Of a stretch of DNA of 64,000 bases, positions 42,084-49,805 are shown piece after piece; position 1 is the stretch's first letter; every line of letters begins with the position of its first letter. The DNA lies in assembly GCA_964529685.1 (NCBI GenBank), contig CAZGZC010000001.1:434001-498000 (forward strand), in the 5' to 3' direction. The position numbers and the translations under genes are program-made. The notes beneath the pieces are model-generated. The model did not search any database. It saw nothing but the letters and a program-made list of their open reading frames with translations, and was not told the origin of the DNA. This DNA is from JALQUO01 sp964529685. GTDB lineage: Bacteria > Pseudomonadota > Alphaproteobacteria > Rickettsiales > Midichloriaceae.

Positions 42084-43385
42084 ATGTCAAATTTAACTCC
42101 AAAACAAATTGTAGCTGAACTAGATAGATTTATCATAGGTCAGAAAGATGCCAAGAAAGTTGTAGCAATAGCTTTGCGCAATAGATATAGAAGACAGCAA
42201 GTAAGAAATGAAATGAGAGATGAAATTTTACCACATAACATACTGATGGTTGGACCTACTGGCGTTGGTAAAAGTGAGATATCTAGGAGGCTAGCAAAAC
42301 TCACAAATTCACCTTTTATAAAAGTAGAAGCAACTAAGTTTACTGAAGTTGGTTATGTTGGACGTGATGTAGACTCAATTATCCGCGATCTACTTGATTC
42401 AGCAATAACTCAAATAAGAGAAAGAATGAGGCTTAATGTTGTTACTCAAGCTAGCATAGCAGCAGAAAATAGATTAATTGATAAACTTGTTGGTGATAAT
42501 GCAAGTGATGAGACAAGAAAAAAGTTTATATATAAATTTCGTTCAGGTAGCCTTGATAATCAAGAAATTGAAATAGAGCTACTCGATAATAGCAATAATA
42601 TGATGCAGACTATGGATATACCTGGGGCACAAGTTGGTCTCTTTAATATAGGAGATATGATTGGAAAAGCTCTTGGAACGCAAAAAACAAAGAAGATCAT
42701 ATTAAAAGTCTCAGATGCATTTAAAAGTCTAGTAACTGAAGAATCAGATAAGCTTCTGAATCAAGAACAAATAATCAAGAACGCAATAAAAGCTGTTGAA
42801 AATGATGCTATAGTATTTATAGATGAAATAGATAAAATAGCTAGTAAATCAAATCTAGGAGGTCGTGGAGAAGTTAGTAGAGAGGGTGTACAGCGCGATC
42901 TATTACCGCTAATTGAAGGCACAACAGTAACTACAAAGTATGGGCAAATAAATACTAATCATATACTCTTTATAGCCTCTGGTGCTTTTCACATAGCGAA
43001 ACCATCTGACTTACTACCTGAACTACAAGGTCGTCTTCCAGTCAAAGTAACTCTAAATCCACTCACAGAAGAAGATATGCTTCATATCTTAACTGAAAGA
43101 GAATACAACTTGCCTAATCAATATGTAGAGCTACTGAGTGCTGATAGCATACAAATAGAATTTTCTCACAAAGCACTTAAGAAAATAGCGAACATCGCTA
43201 CAGAACTAAATGATAGAGTTGAAAATATAGGGGCGAGAAGACTTCAGTCCGTTATGGAAAAGGTTTTAGAAGAAATTAGCTTCGAATGTAATGAAGAAAA
43301 AGTCACAATAGATGAAGAGTATGTATCTAAGCAGCTTGCAGCAATCATTAGCCCTATTATTGATATAAAAAAGTTTATATTATGA
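42084..43385 (+). CDS. hslU: HslU (ClpY) ATPase subunit of HslUV protease
   Basis: 433 residues. AAA+ unfoldase feeding the HslV peptidase. Walker A GPTGVGKSEISRRLAKL (about 57-73), the pore motif GYVGRDVDSI, an inserted I-domain (about 110-230), Walker B AIVFIDEIDKIA and the sensor region GRLPVKVTLNPL. The C-terminus ends KFIL, fitting the HslV-docking tail. hslV normally sits just upstream but here ubiA does. Confidence 0.96.
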   Translation: MSNLTPKQIVAELDRFIIGQKDAKKVVAIALRNRYRRQQVRNEMRDEILPHNILMVGPTGVGKSEISRRLAKLTNSPFIKVEATKFTEVGYVGRDVDSIIRDLLDSAITQIRERMRLNVVTQASIAAENRLIDKLVGDNASDETRKKFIYKFRSGSLDNQEIEIELLDNSNNMMQTMDIPGAQVGLFNIGDMIGKALGTQKTKKIILKVSDAFKSLVTEESDKLLNQEQIIKNAIKAVENDAIVFIDEIDKIASKSNLGGRGEVSREGVQRDLLPLIEGTTVTTKYGQINTNHILFIASGAFHIAKPSDLLPELQGRLPVKVTLNPLTEEDMLHILTEREYNLPNQYVELLSADSIQIEFSHKALKKIANIATELNDRVENIGARRLQSVMEKVLEEISFECNEEKVTIDEEYVSKQLAAIISPIIDIKKFIL

Positions 43386-43403
43386 GTAGCACTTTATATA
43401 CTA

Positions 43404-43409
43404 TATAAT
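43404..43409 (+). promoter_or_regulatory. -10 box immediately before ccoG
   Basis: A perfect TATAAT with 8 bp to the ATG at 43418, so a transcript would begin essentially at the start codon. There is no convincing -35; the site lies just after hslU, so ccoG may also be read from the hslU promoter. Confidence 0.35.
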
Positions 43410-43417
43410 AAACTACT

Positions 43418-44785
43418 ATGAATGGTAAGATACAACCACAACATTTTAAAGGAAAGTATAGAACAATAAAAAATATTTGCTCTGCAATTCTTTTATTAAT
43501 CTATATCTTTGCATCCTGGATTCCTTATGAACGTGGTTTTGGAATGCCAAACCAAGCATTAATGATAGACTTACCAGAACGCAAAGCTTATATCTTTGGA
43601 ATTATAATATGGCCAGATGAGCTCTATTACCTGACATTTACTCTTATCCTAGCAGCTATCGGTCTATTTATCTGTACAACTCTCTTTGGGAGGCTTTGGT
43701 GTGGATTCACTTGTCCACATAGCACTATGATAGATATATTCATTACTGTAGAAAGACTCATTCAAGGAGATAGAAATGCTAGAACAAGGCTAAATGAGAT
43801 GGAGATTAACAATGAAAAATTCATCAAAAAATCTCTAACTTATGCAATTTGGTTAGTAATAAGCTTTCTCTTTGCATTTGGTTGGGTTGGATATTTCTAC
43901 AATTCACGAGGACTATTAAATGATCTTCTAAACTTCTCGGTAAAGAAAAATGGAACTCTCTGGCTAGTAGCACTCACAGCTAGTACCTATCTCTTTGGAG
44001 GGTTTGTTCGTGAAAAAGTTTGTATGTATATGTGTCCCTATGGCAGATTTCAGTCAGGCTTAATGGACGATAACACAATAGTTGTAACATATCATGGTTG
44101 GCGAGGTGAACCAAAAGGAAAGGGAGATGGCCATGGTGATTGTATAGACTGTAACCGCTGTGTTATAGCTTGTCCTATGGGAATCGACATAAGAAATGGA
44201 TTGCAAATGCCTTGTATAGGCTGTGGACTATGTATAGATGCTTGTGATGAGGTAATGGAAAAATTACACAGATCAAAAGGATTAATTGCATACTCAAGCG
44301 CTATACAAACAAATTTATTAAAGGAAAACAACCCAATCTCACGGCAAATCTTTACACCAAAAGTCCTACTCTACTCTGGAGTCTTTTTACTTGTGTCGTT
44401 TATATTTATTGGAACTCTAATAATAAAAAGCCCTCTTTTGCTAAAAGTAGACAAAATTCACTCACCTCTCTTTACCATTACACCTGATGGCAGTATTAGA
44501 AATACATATCACCTAAATCTAATCAATAAAACAATAACAATTCAAGAAAATATTTGCCTATCAGTCGCAGGTTTAGAAGGAATATTAATCAATATACAAA
44601 ATCTTGCACAGGAATTTAGGGAACAGTTCTGTTTCTCTCTAAAGCCAGAAGAGGCAATTGAATCACAGTTATTCTTAAAACTACCAAGAGAGAAAATCTC
44701 AACTAACGCAGAATATAAAAACATACAATTCATAGTAGGCGACAGAACTACAACTAATGGAATTTTCTACATTACAAATAAATAG
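43418..44785 (+). CDS. ccoG: cytochrome c oxidase accessory protein CcoG (FixG/RdxA)
   Basis: 455 residues. Membrane segments (about 20-38, 65-87, 145-165, 183-198) carry the CGFTCPHSTMID motif. Two 4Fe-4S sites follow (CIDCNRCVIACPMGID and CIGCGLCIDACDE), then a C-terminal immunoglobulin-like periplasmic domain. CcoG helps supply copper, as Cu(I), to cbb3-type oxidase. cbb3 is unusual among Rickettsiales but known in Midichloria, so this gene is a useful lineage hint. No ccoNOP in the window. Abuts the LptF/G gene with no gap. Confidence 0.93.
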   Translation: MNGKIQPQHFKGKYRTIKNICSAILLLIYIFASWIPYERGFGMPNQALMIDLPERKAYIFGIIIWPDELYYLTFTLILAAIGLFICTTLFGRLWCGFTCPHSTMIDIFITVERLIQGDRNARTRLNEMEINNEKFIKKSLTYAIWLVISFLFAFGWVGYFYNSRGLLNDLLNFSVKKNGTLWLVALTASTYLFGGFVREKVCMYMCPYGRFQSGLMDDNTIVVTYHGWRGEPKGKGDGHGDCIDCNRCVIACPMGIDIRNGLQMPCIGCGLCIDACDEVMEKLHRSKGLIAYSSAIQTNLLKENNPISRQIFTPKVLLYSGVFLLVSFIFIGTLIIKSPLLLKVDKIHSPLFTITPDGSIRNTYHLNLINKTITIQENICLSVAGLEGILINIQNLAQEFREQFCFSLKPEEAIESQLFLKLPREKISTNAEYKNIQFIVGDRTTTNGIFYITNK

Positions 44786-45874
44786 ATGAAAATTTACTTT
44801 AGAGACATATTTTTATCGTTATCTTCTTACTTCCTCTCGACTCTTTCATTTTTGCTATTTATAGCAATAATTAACCAAATTAATTTAATCTCTGCTTTAG
44901 GGATAAAATCCACAACTCTATACTTGAAGGTAAGTAAGATGTGTTTATACATGATACCTTATCTAACATCTATAATAACGCCATTGGCATTTCTTATCAG
45001 TATAAATTTACTTCTCCATAAATATAGAAAAGAAAATAGTTTTATTGCACTCCAAACTATTGGATTAGGACCTAAAGAGCTCAATAGACCTTTTTATATA
45101 CTAGGTTCTATAATTGTATTTATAACTTATATTATTTCCTTCTTTATTGTTCCAATGACCTATACTCAATTCAACTCAACACAGGTAGAAATAAGACAAC
45201 AGAATATTTCTGACATGCTTGAAATTGGTGTTATAAAAAATTATTTACCAGAACTTACAATTTATATAGATTCGCAAAAAAAAGATGGTTCTCTCAAAGG
45301 AATTTTTATCTCAGATATGAGAATCAAAGGTATAAAACAAACCTTCTCAGCTGAGAGTGGACAAATAGTTATCAATCAAGACAAAATAAATTTACAACTT
45401 ATAAATGGCACATATAATAAAGCTTCTGAAAAAGAATCAACATTTCTAGAGTTTGCAACATATTCAGTTTTAATTGATAAAATCAAGAAGAAAATTGAAA
45501 GTAATCTTAGTACTGATCCAAATGCTATGTCTTTCCTTGCACTATGGAAATTTAATGATCAATTAAACAATAACTACAACAAAATCAAAATTGCATTTCA
45601 TCAAAAAATTATTTGGCCTTTATACTCATTATTCTTTCTTTTTGTCTGTCTCAAAATTGAGTGGCTGTTTTATTATAAGTACTATTCACACTCCGGAGGA
45701 AACAAAAATCAATTTATATCTATATCAATATCTGTAGTTCTAGCAATCTCCAACTTTATTATTCCAAGCGCAAGTTTAGGATTTATTAAAACAGATATTT
45801 TAATCACTTATATTACCCCTTTGCTCCTATTGCAAATAGTAACACAAGTGATAGAATCTCGTGAAAAATACTGA
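44786..45874 (+). CDS. LptF/LptG-family permease
   Basis: 362 residues. Three N-terminal membrane helices, a periplasmic beta-jellyroll (about 130-235; ELTIYIDSQKKDGSLKGIFI, TFSAESGQIVINQDKI) and three C-terminal helices. This is the YjgP/YjgQ layout of the inner-membrane LPS exporter LptBFG. The short spacer VEIRQQNISDMLEIGVIKN fits LptF slightly better; F versus G is not settled. Starts directly after ccoG and is followed by the AhpD-like gene after 3 bp. Confidence 0.85.
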   Translation: MKIYFRDIFLSLSSYFLSTLSFLLFIAIINQINLISALGIKSTTLYLKVSKMCLYMIPYLTSIITPLAFLISINLLLHKYRKENSFIALQTIGLGPKELNRPFYILGSIIVFITYIISFFIVPMTYTQFNSTQVEIRQQNISDMLEIGVIKNYLPELTIYIDSQKKDGSLKGIFISDMRIKGIKQTFSAESGQIVINQDKINLQLINGTYNKASEKESTFLEFATYSVLIDKIKKKIESNLSTDPNAMSFLALWKFNDQLNNNYNKIKIAFHQKIIWPLYSLFFLFVCLKIEWLFYYKYYSHSGGNKNQFISISISVVLAISNFIIPSASLGFIKTDILITYITPLLLLQIVTQVIESREKY

Positions 45875-45877
45875 AAA

Positions 45878-46459
45878 ATGAGTAATGGCATTAAGTCTCT
45901 TATAAAAAAACTCCCTTTTTATGCAAGCGATATTAAGATCAATCTCGAAAAGATTTTTATTAATGAGCCAAATGATTTTTTATCACAGGAAGAATTATAT
46001 ATTGTTGCTTTAACAATAGGTTATGCATTAAGGCATGAGAATGTACTAAATAACATTAGAGCTGATGCAAAACTTGTACTGGAAGAGAATCATGCTACTG
46101 CATGTAAAACAGCAGCAGTAATGATGAGTATGAATAACTGTTTTTATGGATTCAAAGATCTATGTGAAGATGCAAATCTCAAAGCTGCTGAGTCAGGACT
46201 TGCTATGTCTTCACTTGCTAATGTTGATGTTAATTTGACACTATTTGAAATGTCTTGTTTTGCAATTTCTATCCTCAACAAATGTAAATATTGTATAGGT
46301 GTACATCAGAAAAAACTTATAAAGAAAAATGTATCTAATAATGCACTGCTTGAAATAGCAAGAGTTGTATCTGTACTTTCTGCCTCTGCTTCTGCTATAG
46401 ATATAGAAAAACTTCGCAGTTACGACTTTGTTGTGAGAGAAGCAAGTGTTGATGATTAG
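45878..46459 (+). CDS. AhpD-like alkylhydroperoxidase
   Basis: 193 residues, all-helical AhpD/CMD fold with tandem halves. The active site KCKYCIGVH gives Cys136, Cys139 and His143, and Glu124 is 12 residues before the first Cys, the spacing of the AhpD proton-relay Glu. The histidine between the cysteines in mycobacterial AhpD is Tyr here. Family members reduce peroxides or recharge AhpC. No ahpC neighbour. Part of the ccoG-lptF run. Confidence 0.85.
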   Translation: MSNGIKSLIKKLPFYASDIKINLEKIFINEPNDFLSQEELYIVALTIGYALRHENVLNNIRADAKLVLEENHATACKTAAVMMSMNNCFYGFKDLCEDANLKAAESGLAMSSLANVDVNLTLFEMSCFAISILNKCKYCIGVHQKKLIKKNVSNNALLEIARVVSVLSASASAIDIEKLRSYDFVVREASVDD

Positions 46460-46512
46460 TTGTGAATCATACATTTTCTGATATTGTTATAAGCATTTAA
46501 ACAAGCCTTGAT

Positions 46513-49005
46513 ATGTCTTATAAATCTTTATTACTATTGATAATAGCTTTCTTATTACCAATAGAAGCTTATTCTAATAACGATATTAAGATAAACCTTC
46601 AGCAAAATAACTCCAAAACTGAGATCAAAATTTTCGGTAAAGAAAATCTTAAAAGCGCTGTTTTTGTCAGAGACAATAGAATCTGGTTTATTACTGATAA
46701 GTTATATGATGTAAGTTTCTCAGGTCTAAACTCTAGATATACAACCTTGACAAGATTTGATAAAATCAAGGATAGCAAGACAATTTTTTACTTTGAGCTT
46801 GATCATCCTGAACAGTATGAGATATCAATGATAAAAAATGATTATGAAATCACAATTAAGATAACACAATATGATCCTTCAATTGCACATGAAGAATTGA
46901 GCTCTGTAAGAAATATTGTCCGTCATATAAATGATAAGAATAATGAGGTTGACATTCAGTCATATGAGGAAAAGCCATCAATTATTAAATTTCGAGATCC
47001 TTTTATAGGTGATGAGCTATTTATTATTCCTGAAGAAGAAATAGATAGAAATAATTCATATTCTTTTGTTGATTTTAAATTACTACCATCACTTAGTGGA
47101 ATTGTAATAAGAAACCTCAGTGATACTATAATTATCAAAAGTAGTTTATATTCTATTAATATATCAAGTAAAACTTATCTTAATATATCTAATCCTACCA
47201 GAGCTGATAATATAAAAAACAAGATTATATCAGAAATATTTAACACATCTGCATATTCAATACTTGATATAAGAGAATATCAAGTGGAGCCCGTTTTGTT
47301 TAATTCTACATTGGATAAAATATATCAAAGCATCAATTCTGTATATAATAATGATCTTAAGAGTTATAAATTTATAACTCTTGCTTTATTTTTTATGGCC
47401 AATAATTGGTATCTTGAGTCGAAGAGCGTTTTCGAGCTTATACATAACTCATCAGATATCCTAAATAAAATTTATCAACTCAAGCTGATTACAGGAGCTA
47501 ATTATTTGATGTGTGGCGATTCAATAGATGCACACAACATCATTGAATCAATAAATATTGATAATGTTCATTTAAAAGATAAGAGTGAAGTGCGATTCTG
47601 GCAAAATCTTTCAAAAATTACCTATAAAATAGATACAAAAAATGCCTTTGATCAAGAAGTTGTTGATCTCCTTCTCCGCCGTATTATAAAAAGTTGCATA
47701 GGATATAAATCTAATTTTTTGTCAAGTTACCCGACAAACTTTTTACAAAAAATCTTTTTCAAAATATTAAGTTTAGCAAAAGATATCAATAAACCTTCTG
47801 AAATGAAGTTAATGACCGACATGATGAAAAAAATATCAGGTCAAGATAAAACTGCACAAGAATATCTAAGATACTATTCAGGAGAAGGGTTGTTAGGTAT
47901 TGGACATGATCTAGAAGCAATAAAAGAGTTTGCAAAATGCGCTAAATCAAAGGATATATATCTATATACTCACTGCAAGTTCGGACTTCTAAAAACATTA
48001 TTTAAAAATAATCAAATAAATGTCACCGAATATATCAATGGTTTACAAAGTATTTCTACAGCATGGCGTGGAGATGGCTTTGAAATAGAAGTTCTTAAAG
48101 AACTTGCGCAAACATATATAGATATTAATGATCATTTTAATGCGATTAGAGTACTGAGAAACATAGCTCTGAACAATGCAGGATCATATAATGGATTTAC
48201 AGCATATACAAAGGCTGGTAAGATTTTTGTCGATGCCATACAAAACAAGTTAACAAGTATGAGCAATCTAGATAAGCTATCTTTTTTTTATGAATTTAAA
48301 GATCTAATTCCGCTTGGTGAAACTGGTGATAATATAACAATGGAAGCTGCTTCATATATGACTGAACTTGGATTAACTGAACAAGCAGCAAAGGTTATTG
48401 AATATCAAATTAGAAATAGACTGCTTGGCATAACAAGAGAGAAGGCAATAAATGAGCTTGCCAAAATATATATAGACTCTAAAAATTTTGTCATGGCTGA
48501 AAAGGTCATTATTGACTGGACAGCTATACCATTTAACAACATTAATCCTTTCATATCTGAAAGAAAATATCTTTATAGCGAAGCATTGATTGGAAATAAT
48601 CAATATCAAGATGCCATAGCATTGCTATATGGAGATAACTCTATTGAAGCAGATCAACTTCGCATCAAGGCCTATTTTAACTTACAGGACTGGGATAATT
48701 TTAACGACAATTCTGAGCCATACCTTTATAAATTGCGCTTCGCAAAGAATGTATATTTAACTGATAAGAACTATATAAGTCTACTTAAGCAAAATATTGC
48801 ATACTTTAACAACAACCAGATTAATCTTCTAGATGATTTATATCTTGATATGAAATCTAAGTTCAAAAAAAGTCAAAAGAATGCTGAAAAAAATAAGATA
48901 TTTTATAATATTGCAAACGAGCTGAGGTCTAATGATGCACGACTTTCAAGAAGGAATCAAAAAGAAATAATAAGCAATCTAGTAGCACAAGTAGTTAATA
49001 GTTAA
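46513..49005 (+). CDS. large secreted protein of unknown function, repeat-like helical
   Basis: 830 residues. A signal peptide ends after about residue 21 (LLLLIIAFLLPIEAYS). The first 220 residues are rich in beta strands and Asn/Ile; from about 270 to the end there are many paired helices resembling TPR or Sel1-like solenoids (YLRYYSGEGLLGIGHDLEAI, ELAQTYIDINDHFNAIRVLR, MTELGLTEQAAKVIEYQIRN, NQYQDAIALLYGDNSIEADQ). A periplasmic or surface scaffold is plausible. It is 53 bp after the AhpD-like gene and convergent with skp. I do not recognise a named family. Confidence 0.75.
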   Translation: MSYKSLLLLIIAFLLPIEAYSNNDIKINLQQNNSKTEIKIFGKENLKSAVFVRDNRIWFITDKLYDVSFSGLNSRYTTLTRFDKIKDSKTIFYFELDHPEQYEISMIKNDYEITIKITQYDPSIAHEELSSVRNIVRHINDKNNEVDIQSYEEKPSIIKFRDPFIGDELFIIPEEEIDRNNSYSFVDFKLLPSLSGIVIRNLSDTIIIKSSLYSINISSKTYLNISNPTRADNIKNKIISEIFNTSAYSILDIREYQVEPVLFNSTLDKIYQSINSVYNNDLKSYKFITLALFFMANNWYLESKSVFELIHNSSDILNKIYQLKLITGANYLMCGDSIDAHNIIESINIDNVHLKDKSEVRFWQNLSKITYKIDTKNAFDQEVVDLLLRRIIKSCIGYKSNFLSSYPTNFLQKIFFKILSLAKDINKPSEMKLMTDMMKKISGQDKTAQEYLRYYSGEGLLGIGHDLEAIKEFAKCAKSKDIYLYTHCKFGLLKTLFKNNQINVTEYINGLQSISTAWRGDGFEIEVLKELAQTYIDINDHFNAIRVLRNIALNNAGSYNGFTAYTKAGKIFVDAIQNKLTSMSNLDKLSFFYEFKDLIPLGETGDNITMEAASYMTELGLTEQAAKVIEYQIRNRLLGITREKAINELAKIYIDSKNFVMAEKVIIDWTAIPFNNINPFISERKYLYSEALIGNNQYQDAIALLYGDNSIEADQLRIKAYFNLQDWDNFNDNSEPYLYKLRFAKNVYLTDKNYISLLKQNIAYFNNNQINLLDDLYLDMKSKFKKSQKNAEKNKIFYNIANELRSNDARLSRRNQKEIISNLVAQVVNS

Positions 49006-49012
49006 GTTACAA

Positions 49013-49570
49013 CTATTTTTTTGATTCTTCTTTCTTTTCTTCAAATTTAACTTCTACATTAGGCAAAGCTTTATTGAGTTCTTCTAGAATTACATCTGTT
49101 ATATCAAGTGCCTCATCAGAATAGACAGCAGCAGCTTTTTCTATAACAAGATTGTAATGCTTTTTTGAGGCTTGCTTCTTAACTATATCCATAGTTTTAT
49201 CAACAACGACTTGTGTTGAGTTTCTATAAGCATCCTCTAGAGAAGAATGTTGATTATATGATCTCTTTTGGAGTTCTGCAACTTCTTTACTAATTGCTTC
49301 ATTTTTCTTGTCTATCGCCTCTTGTGATAAAGCATTTTTCTTTGTCTCTAATTCTTGATATTTCTTCTTGAGAGAAGTTTCTTCTTTTTGAATTTCATCT
49401 CTAAATTCATCATTCTTCTTCTGTATTTGAGTAGAAATATCCTTGTATGCTAAAGATGTTTCAACCACTTTTCTTGTTTCTACAATAGCTATTTTATCCT
49501 CTGCATATGCAATTGTTGTCATGAAAGAAGAGATTGTGAGGAGTGAAATTGAAAGTTTTTTGATAAACAT
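49013..49570 (-). CDS. skp: OmpH/Skp-family periplasmic chaperone
   Basis: 185 residues. Signal peptide to about residue 23 (AYA|EDKIAIVETRKVVETS). A long coiled coil (about 45-125, many Lys/Glu heptads) gives the tentacle of Skp, followed by the closing strand YNLVIEKAAAVYSDEALDIT. Skp carries unfolded outer-membrane proteins to BamA. It is usually next to bamA; here bamA lies 11 kb away. Converges with the 830-residue gene, with 7 bp between stops. Confidence 0.92.
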   Translation of the reverse strand: MFIKKLSISLLTISSFMTTIAYAEDKIAIVETRKVVETSLAYKDISTQIQKKNDEFRDEIQKEETSLKKKYQELETKKNALSQEAIDKKNEAISKEVAELQKRSYNQHSSLEDAYRNSTQVVVDKTMDIVKKQASKKHYNLVIEKAAAVYSDEALDITDVILEELNKALPNVEVKFEEKKEESKK

Positions 49571-49771
49571 AAGTTATTTATAAATTATTAATTAGCTCGA
49601 TCAAACATAACTATCTAGAGTATTGCTGTCAAGGAATTTTTATATGTAATACAACAATTAATTGATATTTTTTTATGATATGGTATGCTCGATTCAGCAG
49701 ACTAGCTTTCAATACAACTTTTCAAAGGGTCAAATATTGAAAATAAGTCATAGAGATATATACATACACTT

Positions 49772-49793
49772 TTTATATAAACTTTATATAAAC
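49772..49793. repeat. 11-bp tandem repeat before infB
   Basis: Two perfect, abutting copies of TTTATATAAAC, ending 12 bp before the infB ATG. The unit is one helical turn long and each copy contains a TATA-like -10 candidate. It may mark an infB promoter with alternative -10 positions, or a protein-binding pair. The rest of the 235-bp gap to skp shows nothing else. Confidence 0.45.
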
Positions 49794-49805
49794 TTTTAAT
49801 AAGAT

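Noticed and set aside
49772..49793. CRISPR-like repeat
   Set aside because: Two abutting 11-bp units without spacers, and no cas gene in the window.
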